From Episyrphus balteatus (lineage: Eukaryota; Arthropoda; Insecta; Diptera; Syrphidae): a stretch of DNA of 64,000 nucleotides. The notes under the pieces were generated by a model that was given only the letters and a program-made list of their open reading frames with translations, had not been told where the DNA came from and did no database searches. The first letter of the stretch is position 1. Every line of letters starts with the position of its first letter. Positions 1-12,925 of the stretch are shown here, in pieces. The translations under genes and the position numbers were made by a program. Location of the stretch: NCBI RefSeq assembly GCF_945859705.1, contig NC_079134.1, positions 162,909,718 to 162,973,717 of the forward strand, read 5' to 3'.

Positions 1-1370
1 ATTGCAAAAAGTCGCTTAGGTAACATAAATATTTTCCTAACAAAAAAAGACACCCTGTTAAATGTCATAATTGATTGTATCTGTATCTACGCCCTGTCCA
101 GTGTTTTTGGATGATGCAGAACCTTTTTTTTTGCTATGCTGCTTATTATTTTCGACTTTATTATCGCAGATAAATGAAGAAATTATTTCACCAAACCAAC
201 TCATCTAACAGAAATAAACAACAATATTGTGTTATATGCTTCGTCCTTGTTTGCGCTTGAATGTATCTCTCCCAATTACTCAAATGTTATCTTTAAGCTT
301 ACAAAGACTAAGTTTGAGGTTCGTTACTCCCCCTTGTCAAGGATAGAAATAACCCAACTCCTTTATTTTGTATCCCAGACGACACAGGAGAATTCTGTGT
401 TTTTTGTGGAATAAATTTTTATATATACAAAGGGCTAGCACTTTGGTTTTATTTTGGATTATGAAGTGTAAGTGAGGGAGAAAGAGAGAAGAACCATTTT
501 GGCTCCATAGTGGTGGGGGTATATTTATGTATATACACTTATTTGTTTGGAAGAGTATCATGGTCGGTCGGTGGAATGAAAAATTGAAAAGTATTTATTT
601 GCAAAACGATGAGCAGCTTTGAGTGCGCAAAATGAATATAATTTTTCGGGTAAGAGCCACATGATTCTTTTAGGGCGTCCGTCGACAGATAAGGATTTTC
701 TAAGATGGAGAGTTTATTTTTTTAAATAAGAGAGGAGGAGGGAAAGGAGATTGGGAGAAAAGATGCAAGCATCATGAAAACAGCAAGTTTATAAGAAAGT
801 TTTGTGGGATTATGTGTTTTGGGTAATAATGTTGTGTTGGCATATTTCTTGTTTGCAGATCAACAACAAAATTTATTTTTAAAAGTTGAAAGAAAAATAT
901 TTATAAATCTATCTTTTTTTTAATAAAAATTAAGAGACATTTATGATAAAGTTAGGCATTTTCAAAAACTATAAGGTCCAATTTATTCACTCTCCATCAT
1001 CTTAAAAGCCACCATTAAAAATGAAAAATCTGTCAAATCACATACAAAAGTCAAAAGTCGTGTTTTTTTACAATTTCTGTCAAAAGTAGACATCCTATCG
1101 AAAAAACTAAGGTACAAAAATTGTAGATAGTATAAAGATCTACAACTTTTACTCAAACTATTTTTTTATATAACCTCAAAAATATAGAGAAAAATGCAAA
1201 AATATGATTTGTTGGTTTTTACCGAATTCCAAAAAGGAGGAGGTAGGTATTCAATTCTTCTGTATTCTTCTGTATTTTTATTTTTTTTTATGTTTGTTAC
1301 CTTTACTTTAATTTAGACTAAGTGAACAAATTTGGTGATTCTTTTTGTATCTATTTTAAATATTTTTTTT
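1..1370. other. Unassigned AT-rich DNA
   Basis: I see no coding exon, RNA gene or clear repeat boundary here. The small open frames are random in AT-rich sequence. Confidence 0.5.
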
Positions 1371-1631
1371 TAGAAAAATATAAATTTTTGGATTTTTGAC
1401 GAATTAAATTTGAAAAAAATAGTTAAGGAAAAAGTTTTTGATTTTTGAAAAATTGGGAATGCCGTTATTTAGACTAAAACCTTGTACAAATGTACAAAAA
1501 TAACATTTTTATTCCTTTAGTATAACGGCATTCCAATTTTTCAAAAATCTAAAATTCTGTCGGTAACTTTTTTGATTGAAAAATAGGCTATTTTTTCAAA
1601 TTTAATTCGTCAAAAATTTATATTTTTCTTA
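1371..1631. repeat. Small foldback (inverted repeat)
   Basis: GACGAATTAAATTTGAAAAA near 1398 returns as its complement near 1590-1610, and ATTGGGAATGCCGTTAT (1451-1467) returns as ATAACGGCATTCCAAT (1522-1537). The arms are imperfect, about 100-120 bp, around a short loop. It looks like a small foldback/MITE remnant; the class is not known. Confidence 0.6.
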
Positions 1632-2011
1632 AAAAACAAAGGTCAATCCGAGTTTTTTTTATTTTTTAATTCGAAATTACAAGAAATTTCCAAGTCTTAT
1701 TTTCTCAAGAAATTTGAAAATTTGAACCAAAATTTAGTAAAGGAGCTAAAAAATTAGTTTGAATAATTTTCTAGTAATTTTCCAATAGAACTGCCTGAAT
1801 TGGAAATTAAGTTTAGCAGTGAATTAATCCGAGACCCCACACTTTACTCAATTTTTAGTCGATAAAGTTGTTGCCCATGTTTTCGTATGTAGTAAGCGTA
1901 TGAGTTTTCGAAGTTTTTGTTCTACATTTAAGAAAAATATAATCACCGTCTTACTTTGTAGCTATTGCTCTCCATACAGTTGATATGCATTTAAGTTTAG
2001 AATATTCACTG

Positions 2012-3105
2012 AACCAAATCCATACGTAAATACAACGAAAAAATTCGTTGAGCCAACGAAAATTTAATTAATTTTCAGCCGATGAAAAATTTAATTGGCT
2101 CAACGAAATGGCTTTCATACGTTAATGAAGAATTTCATCAATCAACGAAAACTAGTATTTTAATGAAATTTTTCATAAAAATTTTTGATCGAGAGTTAAT
2201 GAATTTTTACATCACTTTACGAAATTTTTCATCGATTAACGTAAAATTTAATTAACCACGGTGATATTTTTTGTTAGTCAATGTATTTTTTGATTAATTT
2301 ATGAAAGAACTTTCGTTAGTTAGCTAACGAATTTTTTCGTAAATTTAATAAACATTTTTATTAAATTACGAAAAAATATTTGTTAGCTAACGAAACTTTT
2401 CGTTGTATTAATTGTATTTTTTTATTGGACTTGTTAAATTATTAATTTAATATAGTCCAAACCAAAAATTGGCGTTTCGACCCGGTGGAGCTCACTTAAG
2501 TCAACTGATGAGTCCGACTTATCGTGAGACACCTTGTCAATACGCAAATATTTTTTATATTCAGCTCAGCTTACATAGATTTTTAAACAAAAACCTAATG
2601 TGAACTATATAAAGCAAGATTCAATTTTTAATCATTAAAAAAGAAATGCATCCAAGTCTACGTTTTTTTTTGTAAGGCAACGATTTTTTTCGTTAACTGA
2701 TGTATTTTTTCATAAGCCAATGTAATATTTTATTAGTATATGAAGAATTTTCATAAGCTTATGAAGATTTTCGTTAGTTAATGTTGAATTTCATAAGTTA
2801 ATGAATTTTTTCGTTACTTAATTAAAATTTTAATAAAGTAAGGAAAAAATTCTTATTTTTATTCTTTAAAATGAGTATGAAATTTTTCGTTAATTGATGA
2901 ATCTTTTCATTGAATTGGATTTTTTGGCACTAAAAAGAGAGAAAAAGTGTATGAAACGTTTTCATTAATTGATGAAGGTTTTCATATTACGAAAAATTAC
3001 ATATTTTCGTTGAGCCAACGAAAGTTTCGTTGGGCCAACGAAAATGTAGTGTATGAAACGATTTTCGTAATTTTACGAAATTTATTATTTTCACTGTTGT
3101 TAAAA
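2012..3105. repeat. Degenerate repeat block rich in AACGAAA/TTTCGTT
   Basis: The motif CGTTGAGCCAACGAAA and its complement recur at both ends (about 2040-2110 and 3005-3050), and variants of TTCGTTAATTAATGAA fill the block in both orientations. The central 2460-2620 part is different and includes a hairpin with GTGGAGCTCACTTAAGTC pairing with GACTTATCGTGAG. It is probably an old, internally palindromic non-autonomous element. Confidence 0.5.
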
Positions 3106-4688
3106 AGCATAATTGACTAGCTTCATTTCAAGCTTAAAATTAAAATAATGTCTGCAGAAAGTAAGGAGGTACTCGTCAAAGTTTGGAACACAAAAAAAAT
3201 TGAGCGGAATTAAAATAAATAGTAGCTTTTCAAGCTAAACATTTTAGATAAAATCAAGTGTAGAATATCGGATTAGTACCTTTGTATTTCTTCTTTATCT
3301 CAAATTAAAGACTGAAAAAGTGAAAAATAAAAAATAATAAAAAAAATAAAATATTAAAGTTCGCTGCTCAACTCTTTTGTTTCAAAGATGTCATATAATT
3401 TGCTTCCCAAAAAGAGGTTAGTCAACTATAGAATCATTGTTTTTTTCTCATATATTCGTTCAACTGTGTTTCAACACGCCGTGTCATCAGCAGAAATCGC
3501 CAATCCTTCTCCAAAAACTCAGTTTGATTATATTTGAATTTATCATTACCTCTTGCAATCATCATTAACAACGACTTTTTACAAAAATTTAAAAAAATAA
3601 TAAAAACAGAACCTATTGAATAGTCGATAGAAAATTCACAGACTAATTCAAAGTGACATTTATTTATGAATCCGAGGATAGCTGCAAGTCAATTACTGTT
3701 TCACGCTGACCACCATCAAATGAAATGCTCAATACCAGACAAAATTGTCCTTTCCACTCAATTAATCCAACGATTACACTATATTCCTTATACCTACCCT
3801 AAAATAAATTGTTATGCCTGCATAAAATCGATGAAAATCCATCCCTTTGCACAGAAATGCGCATTCAATTGCAAAATGGATCAGAAACCATGAAAGCCTA
3901 TCGAGAGGGTCGAAAGGTGTTAAACCATATCCATTCAACCGACCACAGTGCCGGACACAACACACAACAATACAAATTTTGGCACGCGTTTAAACATCTA
4001 AGCTGATTAATGTGGTATCAAAACCCTCTACATAAACGCACAATCAATTTGGCTCAATGAAATGCGATAATAACATGTCGCTAATTGTCTAATTGACTTC
4101 CTCTGCTATATTACTGGAGTAGGGGGATCTTTTATTTCATTGTCGCATTGAATTTTCATTCGTATTGTTGCAGTCGTTTAGTATAACCACCCCCGCAACA
4201 TTTGGAAATTGTTCATGAGACTTTTTGTATTTTTATTGTAAGTTTTGTGGTTTTTAATTGTTTGGTCATTTTTGGTTGTGATTGTCAATCACAGTTCGGG
4301 ATTAGAATGGGGAAGCATTTAATTGAATTGTTTATTGATGATTAACCGGGGCAAAATGAAAATGGTTAGCCATCTGCTTGAAGATATTATAAGCGTTTTT
4401 GGACCAGAGTTCCTTTCAAAGTCACTTTTAGAAAAAATTAGTTCTTAAAAATCAAATATGAAAAATACAGCAAAAAAAAAAAAATTCGGTGGTGTTTGTA
4501 CTTTCATTCAAGTCTTCATGTTTTTATTACTATGTTTCAAAATATCTATTTAAAGTACTGAACAAAATAGTAGCAGCCAGCTATAGCCGTAGATAAGTTC
4601 CAAAATAGAGCATAGTTAAAAAATAGTGAACATATGAAAAAAGTAAAGAAGAAGCCTTTAATATCTTTTTTTTTTTAATGAAGTAAGA
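3106..4688. other. Unassigned DNA
   Basis: No supported exon. The stretch at 3660-4330 is less repetitive than its surroundings and could hold regulatory DNA, but nothing specific can be shown. Confidence 0.4.
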
Positions 4689-5573
4689 CATGTTCCATGA
4701 GACATGGCCCATGAGACATTTACCATGAGACATTTACCATGAAACATTTACCATGAAACATGTCCCATGAGACATTTATCATGAGACATTTATCGTGAGA
4801 CATTTATCATGAGACATTTACCATGAACATTTATGGTGAGACATTTATCATGAGACATTTATCATGAGACATTTATCGTGAGACATTTATCGTTAGACAT
4901 TTATCGTGAGACATTTATCATGAGACATTTATCGTGAGACATTTACCATGAGACATTTACCATGAGACGTTTACCATGAGACATTTAGAATGAGACATTT
5001 ACCATGAGACATTTTCCATGAGACAGGTCCCATGAGACAATGAGACATTTTCTCTTGGAAAATTTCTTATGGAAAATGTCTTACGGGACATGTTTCACGG
5101 GACATGTATCACTGGGCATGTCTCATGGGACATGTCTCATAGGACATCTCTCATGGTAAATGTCTCATGGAAAATGTCTCATGGGACATGTCTCATGGAA
5201 AATGTCTAATGGGACATGTCTCATGGGACATGTCTCACGGGAAATGTCTCATGGGACATGTCTCATGGGAAATGTCTCATGGGACATGTCTCATGGGACA
5301 TGTGTCATGGGAAATATCTCGTGGTAAATGTCTCATTTTAATTGTCTCATGGTAAATGTCTCATGGGACATGTCTCATGGTAAATGTCTCATGGAAAATG
5401 TCTCATGGGACGTTTCTCAAGGGACATCTCTCATGGTAAATGTCTCATGGAAAATGTCTCATGGGACATTTCTCATGGGACATGTCTCAGGGGAAATATC
5501 TCATGGGACATGTCTCACGGGAAATGTCTCATGGGACATGTCTCATGGTAAATGTCTCATGGGACATGTCTCA
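4689..5573. repeat. Inverted minisatellite of a ~15 bp CATGAGACATTTACC unit
   Basis: From 4689 to about 5040 the sequence is a tandem array of CATGAGACATTTAYC-like units. From about 5085 to 5573 it is the complementary array (GGTAAATGTCTCATG, GGGACATGTCTCATG). The two halves face each other around a short centre near 5045-5080, so the whole locus can fold into one long hairpin. The open frames across the right half (MSHGKCLMGHVS repeats) are by-products of the repeat, not a gene. Confidence 0.85.
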
Positions 5574-8500
5574 TCATGTAATGTAGTTTCAGCATTCAGG
5601 TATTCTCTACATCATCAGTTCTTGTGGTCCATGTTTTTTCTTGCAACCTCTTTAATGCAATGTCTGAAGTTTTAAGCAGAACCCCACAAAGTCATATTGG
5701 ACGCGGGCTAAATAAATATTATGCGTTCTTAAGTTACCAAGTTTCAAAAGTGATCAAGTTTGACTCTTCATTAGCAGCATATAACACAAGCTAAATTCAA
5801 AGAATGCGGTTTAAAATTTTCTTTGGGATTTTTGTCTTTCAGTCCTTAAGCCTGAGGCAGTCCTTCTATTGAATAGGCTTTTCGCGACCAGGGTCTCTAA
5901 AGTATCTGAACGATTAATGAATACCATTTGTACATGGGAATAGTCAAATTTCTTTTTTCTGAAAAAATTTCAATTACTTTCGTAGCTACAGTATACGGAA
6001 TTCAATATTTTGTAATCATCTTTATTAAAATGTCTATCATATCGAAAAACTTAACACCTATCTTTCCTGCATCAATAAATCGAACATTTATCCATTCGTT
6101 CTGATGATTTAAGCTTAACTTTCTATACCAAATCATAAAAACTCCCAACAAAGCGTATAAAATTATTTACTATCTCAACTTATTACCATTAGCATCAAAT
6201 CACGGTTCAGGAATAATCTACCATGTGTCCGAAAAGAAACCGCTCCCGCCTTTAAAACAAAGTAATACCGACAAGAATCCTATCCCTCCCTATACCATAA
6301 ACAACAATGATGCCGACTTTAACAATTGAACTATAACCATCATAATGGTCATAACAATCAGAGGACGATTGTATAAAGTTGCTAATTGCATTTTATAGCG
6401 TTTTATAGATTTATTCTGGCAAACACTTTTTTTTTTTTTGAAAATGCTTAAATAACCAACCAAGCAAGAAATCAAAAAAGATCAAACTCCAACTTGCCTC
6501 TCTTGTGTACCGAAAATCAGTTCCCATAGCGAATATAGTCGTCATATCGGATAACTCATCAAAAGATTTTTGTTTAACTCATTTTGTCCTTTTTAATCGA
6601 AAATTAGCACCTCAGTTAGATATTTACTGAAAATTACTTACCGAATTTTACGGTTGCAAGTCTGTGGCTGACCCCAACAAACATCAAAAACGATCGATGT
6701 GGCGTGCAATGTTTATATGAAGAAGAGAGTTATTGGACGAAGAAGTTATGATAGTTAAACATGGTTGCCAACTCGTTATAAACTATTTTAATGAGAAAGT
6801 TGTAATATCAGTAAGATTTTGCTCATATAAAACTGTACAGAAGCTAAAATAGCCCCTATAAAGCTTTAAAGAAGCAAAGTTGTTTGTAGGGTTAGTAATA
6901 AGTAACTTTTCGAGTCGTGAAGAGATTGTGGTGCAAAGTTTGAAGTCAACTTAAAACTTTGTCGCTTTCTTTGAAAGAACAAGGTTATGTTGTTTTTTAA
7001 GGCCTTTGTCAAGGAAGAGTTGAGTAAAGTTTTCACTCAGAATTTTTCAATATTTTTTATAGATTGCTTTCTCAAAGTGGCAACCATGAATGCAAAAGCC
7101 TTCTGGTAGTCGCGGTTCATCGGGCTTCACAAGGTAGTGTATAATGATTATCGGACCATAAACTATCCGCTGGCTGTCGGTGTATATAGATTCAAAATCG
7201 GCGGCGGCGGCGTTTACACTTGAAGTTTTCAATATGAACTCCGCTGATGACGAAAAGAAAAAAACAAAACTGTCTATAAGAGATGATTGTAGATGAATGT
7301 AAGGTTTTCTTTTGGCTCAATTTCACAAATGAATGCGGGAATTTAAAGTCTTTTTTTTTTGTTTAAATTTTATGATTTGAGTGTTTTTAACACCTTTAAG
7401 CATTGGGCCATCAACTTATGAGTTGTTCCTTTGATAAAACATCATTTGGTTGATAAATTCACACAGCACACCATACAACTGGTCATCATTATTGTTAACT
7501 TAAGTATGCTTTTAGCTTCCTAGATAATATAAAATTTCTCTTATATATGTAAGAGAGGTACTATGTATTCATTGTACTCCTTATAGTCTTATGCAAAATG
7601 TATTTTAATATTTTGTTTTATTTAAGGTTAAGTTTAATTTTAAAATAATTAACAACAAATTTGAAAGTATGGCTGTAATATGAGACGGTTCATAAAATAT
7701 AGGGAGAAATTTGTATACAAAACATGAGTTAATGAATTTAATTGATTAATAAATTAATTATTTCACATGTCTTACCTAATAACGAAAAAATTACTTGATG
7801 AGACTTAATTATTAATTTGGAACCATGTTAATTTTTAATTAAAATAGATGAGTCTTGGATTTTAATCATATCTCTATACCTACGTGATTTAAACAAATTA
7901 ACATAATCTTGATAACAATTTTATTAGTAATTCATAAGAAGCAATGACTTACATTTTTAAATCGTTCAATAACCCAGAAAATATAATAATATTAAAAACT
8001 GACAAAAAAAAATACAAATTTTGTTTGAGTTGCAGTAAAGAGTTGAAACCTAAAAAATATTTTTCCTTTATCATGTCTGAGTTTATACCTAAGCAAAATT
8101 TTGTTGTAAAATAACATTTAGTCGTATGAATTTTTTTTAAATATACATATAAATGCCAAAATTATTTAACAAGAAAATTAATAACATTTAAAATGGAATA
8201 TTCATTTCAACACCAGAAATATCGTTACCATGTCGTATACTCACTCGTACATTACTAGTTTTCAATATTACTGAAAAGGATAGTAGTTAGTACTTAGTAC
8301 ATAGCCGTACTATAGGTATGTCAAGTATAAACTTTTGAAATAAAAATATTGCTTAAAAACTACAAAGTTATGAGTAACAAAGTGTTGAAGTTATTTTGTT
8401 TGTATTGTAAGGATTGCCAACCATTGAAGTTTCCATTTTCTCTGTGGGAACGCTATTTTTTCAATTTCAGTTTCACCTTATCTTTCACTTGTAGGGTGTG

Positions 8501-8889
8501 ATTAAATCAGTCTCTCATATGATATGAGTCCGCCCACAGAGGCAAACAGAGGAAGTAGTTAAATAAATTTTTGAACTCAAAATTACGGAAAATTATAAGT
8601 ACCTATTCTTAAAAAGAAAAATCGAAAAATTTTTGTTTCCGCTAAACTTGTAACTGATATTGTTAAACTGTTTATTTTTAATATATTTGCAAAAAAAAAA
8701 ATTGTTGAAAAGTCAAAATTTAACTGATTTTATACCATTTAACAAATACTCACATTTACATCAGTTTTCATAATTTTTCAACTTTGAATAAAAATTTCTA
8801 AATCTAGAAATTTTTTTTGAAAGAAATGCTTTCACATCCTGATTCTACAACATTATTACTGTAAGAAAAACTTCCAACATATAAAATAA
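5574..8889. other. Unassigned DNA
   Basis: Nothing recognisable as coding. A minus-strand open frame at 7047-7232 has no family I recognise and no splice context. Scattered AT-rich simple stretches only. Confidence 0.4.
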
Positions 8890-9805
8890 AATGCACGACT
8901 GGGGTCGCACGTACTTGCTCTTATACTTAAAGTAACTCTAATGTTAAAGCTTTTTATTCAAACAAATTAGGAAAAATTTGATATTTTCAAGAAATTTCAT
9001 AGGTAGTGTAAAAAAAATAAAATCTGTTTTTATAATTAATTAAACACCGTTTTAAATGATGTTTTAAAATAAAAAAACAATTATGCCATTTTATTACTTG
9101 TATAAAAAGGCATTTTTAGAAAAAAATTTTTGAAAATGGTAGGAGCCGTTTTTAAAAAGAAAAAAAATTTATATATACAAAATTTCTAACATTTTTCAAA
9201 AAAATAGTTGGTATGCCATTTTGAAGAAATAATTAATTTACACATAAAAACTAAATTTCAAAATATTTCATTGATCCGTTTTCGAAAAATTGATTTTCAA
9301 AAAAGAAATTTTGAAATATTTTTTAAAAATCCAAAAATGCGTTTTTTTGAAAATTTCATTATTCATTATTATTCATTAAAATCGGGTTAATATTGTACGA
9401 GATATTAAGAAACGAAAAAAACCGATCTATGACAGGTTACGTTAATAACGGTACAAAAAATAGTTTTTTTATTTTAAAAGTTGGCTTTTATGTGTAATAC
9501 TACAAACAAAAATTTTAATCAAAATCGTTAGAGCCGTTTTTGAAAAAAATTAACTTTTGTAGTTCCGTTATATGGCAGGTACCGTTAGTTTTAGTCATAA
9601 AAAAAAATTTCAATTTCCCCTCTAGGGAATCACCAAAAACTGCTAACTACCAAGTTTGAAGAAAATCACTTCACTTGTTTAGGCTGCAGCTCCAGATAGA
9701 GACAGACACACAGACAGACAGACAGAATTGCCGGACCCACTTTTTTGGCATTCTCCATCATCGTAATGTCATGTAAAATTGTTATCTCGAGTTCGAGTTT
9801 TTTCC
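8890..9805 (+). repeat. Dispersed family R1, copy 1
   Basis: Starts AAATGCACGACTGGGGTCGC and ends after TCCATCATCGTAATGTCATG and TGTTATCTCGAGTTCGAG. The same left end, the internal GCCGTTTT(T/C)GA and TGGCAGGTACCGTTA blocks, the (CAGA)n run and the same 3' block occur in copies at 22034, 30145, 32864, 38410 and 63484, all in the same orientation. No coding capacity, so it is a non-autonomous mobile family of unknown class. Confidence 0.75.
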
Positions 9806-12743
9806 ACTTTTTTCCCACTGTGCGCCGCACTGTGTTTTATACGTATAAAACAAATGTATTGTAAAATTAACAAAATGTAACAAAAATTGTTACATCAAAT
9901 TACTTAACTAAAATCTAAAAACATTTTTATCGCCCTTTTTCAAAATCAAAAATGGATAAAAGACCAAATTTTGTCTGTAATTTTTTCCATTTTGTTTTCA
10001 GGCCTATTTTCCTTTTTTTTTTTTGAAAATGAAAAAAACTTTGTTAAAATGCGAGAAGAGATACTACGAAAAATTAAAACCTGGAAATGGCTTTGTAAAA
10101 AGAGGAAGATTTACGCATGACGAAATACATACTTTAAAAATATTAGTAAGTGGCTTGTTAAAATCCGCATTAGGCCCAAATTAAATAAAAAAAAAACAAA
10201 CTGTTAAAAATCAACCAAAAAATAAAATTCAATCTCCGGTTTTCGAAAATTTCAATTATTTTTTTTCAAGAGTTTAAAATTTTATATTAATTTACATTAA
10301 AAAATATTTAAATGCTTTTGTATAATAAATTTCTTTAAAATTGAACTTATCATTTCCAACACATTCTTAAATTTTCATCTTATTTTAAAATTAACACTGT
10401 TAGACTGCACTTCTTTGTTAAAGATCATTCCTATAAATATTAAAATCCTAATCCAATTTTATGGAAACTGATGTCCAGATTTTATGCATTTTGTAACCCC
10501 ATCAATTATTTTCCAATAAACTTTATTACAGTAGGTATGTAGGTTTATATTATACTTACAACAAATCCTCAATCAAATTTGTGGAAATGATTGGCAAAGC
10601 ATAAACCATTTTCCAACCCAAAAATTTGAAAACTCAACTCAATTTCATGTCATGTAACATGTCACAATATACCCCCTAAATACCAATGATATAACTTATA
10701 AGTTATTATAACTATCAAATGATAAGCTATAATGTCATACAAAACGTTTCTTTTGTATTCCCATGAAAAATTCGCAATTTTCCCAAAAATTTACTACCAA
10801 CCATGTCCATAAATGTTAATGTCCATTTGGGTCCACTCTGCTCTGGAAAATTATCCTAATTTGCCAATTAATAGTTTCAACCAGACAAAGCGTCCTGTCC
10901 CGTTCGGTCCATCCACTTCTTTCACTATTATATGGATATCGATTTAAATATGTAAGTCGGGACAAGCCCTTGGTGTTTGCATGCTTATACTTATATGTTT
11001 GTTGAACAGAACGACAATGAGAATCCTACCTACTTTCTGCTCTTACTCAAAATAAGAGTCCTCAGCTGCTCTACTCTATAATATGTACTCTCTATACCCT
11101 CCTCCATTAGTCACATAATTTCCATAAATACGCAATCACGATGAATCCCATAACATAACATGTTAACATCGTCCTTTTATGCTGAAATTATACATACTTG
11201 TATAACCAGCAAGGATTGTCGCCGCCATCCACCAGCCAGCCAGCCGCATGTTGTATAGTAGAATCGTTGCCAATTTTCCGACCGTGTCCGATTCGTCCTG
11301 GATATTTTCCTTTCGCTTATTTATGTGAAAAAGAGCGGCGGGATGATAATATGAAAATGGGAAAGGAGTTTCGTGTTTATATTACAATTTTATTCGAATG
11401 CTGGCTCGTAAGGACGAAACAATCGATGTAAATGACAAACGATTACGTATTTGATAATAATATTGTGACAGGGATGGTTATTAACGCAAATCGGTTCTGT
11501 TATGTTTTCATTTTTTTTTTTTTTTGTGATTTTTATTTGAATGGGAAGAATCTTTACTGAATATTATCTTTTTCGAATGAAATGCGTGTCAAATGTGGAG
11601 CACGATTCAGAGATTTTAGATAAAAACTTAGAGAAAAAATTGTAGTTTTGGCAATTATGTATTGTGAATTGACGAACAAAATTACAACCATTTATTTTAT
11701 GTGAAGATGAAGTTTGAAAAATCTTATCACAAATCTTTGAATCGAGAATAGAAGAAAATGCAAGTAGAGTAGACATAATGACGGATGACCCTAACATATT
11801 TAAAGGTTTGATAATGCGTTACTCTTCAACACTAAAAGAATATAATTTTATAAATGTAATAGAAAAGTATATCACAACACAGAGAAACAAGGGGCACCTT
11901 AAAATAAGATGATGTCCATCTTAAAAGTTTTTACATAAAAGCAAGATGATTTTCCGCTAAAATTAAGTGGATTTCTTTTAAATTTGCCAATTTAAGAAAT
12001 TAAGAAGATTTGTCCGCTTAATTTCAGACGCAAGTCATCTTGGCAAAAAAACCATGCCGAAATCCGTTTAATTTAATATGGAATCCGCTTGTTTTTATGT
12101 GGTCTTTTTTTTCGTGTATCTGTTATTCATAAGAATTTTGTTACATGAAAGGATACGAAAGTTAAAAATATGATTGAGCTGCTTTAAACAAGAACATAAC
12201 CAAGGTTCGAACCTCGGTCATGAAATTTTGGAGCAAATTTTCACCTTGGACCAAATTATATTGTTTTATTAGCCTCATTAATGCAATTGGTGGTTCAAAA
12301 ATGTGTTTGCAATTCTAAAATTAATACAATTTCGATTTAAAACATTCAAATCTGGTTAGCAAAGTTAGTTCAGGAAACAATTTTTCTGTGTGGAAAAAGT
12401 GGAGTAAATGCTGAAAAATCGGAGCGTTGGAGTAGATTATTTTTTTTCCCTCAAAAGTGGAGCAAATTTGCTCCGATAGGAGCAAGGTATTAACCCTGAA
12501 CATAACATAACATAGGTACCCAGGTTTTTGGCAATTTCTTCTTTTTTTCCAAAATAATATATTTGCGAAGCAACGTTAGAACAGGTGTACATGTCTAATG
12601 TAAAAATGAATCATTCTAATTTTTGGTAGGTTTTTTTTTTACTAAGCGTTGATTAAACCATACCAAAAAAAAGTTATCAGTTAGGTATTTCATATCTTTC
12701 TTTAATGAGGTTTTAGAGCTCCAGACAAAAGTAGGTATCCCTT
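9806..12743. other. Unassigned DNA
   Basis: No supported gene. 10860-11480 is less repetitive. 11885-12120 looks like a degenerate MITE with weakly inverted ends (CACAGAGAAA / TTTTTTCGTGT) and internal TCATCTT/AAGATGA motifs. Confidence 0.35.
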
Positions 12744-12800
12744 GGAATGGAATGGAATGGAATGGAATGGAATGGAATGGAATGGAATGGAATGGAATGG
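12744..12800. repeat. (GGAAT)11 microsatellite
   Basis: Eleven uninterrupted GGAAT pentamers plus GG. The GGAAT/ATTCC unit is the same as in some pericentromeric satellites of other animals. The minus-strand frame with repeated PFHSI is only its translation. Confidence 0.95.
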
Positions 12801-12925
12801 TCCCAAAAAGTAATAACATAAATCTTTAAGTTTCGTATGTTTCCATACTTGCAGTTTGGCTGCTATTTTATACCGTCAATTTCATTATAATCTTTGAACA
12901 ACAACAACATCTTGAAGGTGCTACC

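Noticed and set aside
2485..2535. CTGATGAGTCCGACTTATC, resembling a hammerhead ribozyme core
   Set aside because: The required GAAA after stem II is absent and the segment folds better as one long hairpin.
4689..5573. Regular short repeats, possible CRISPR array
   Set aside because: No unique spacers, unit switches strand, and the context is an animal genome.
5167..5675. Two overlapping frames of 62 and 115 codons with MSHGKCLMGHVS-type repeats
   Set aside because: They are translations of the ATGTCTCATGGGA minisatellite; open because the unit lacks stops in that frame.
12198..12222. GGTTCGAACCTCGG resembling a tRNA T arm
   Set aside because: Self-complementary and with no A box or D arm upstream.
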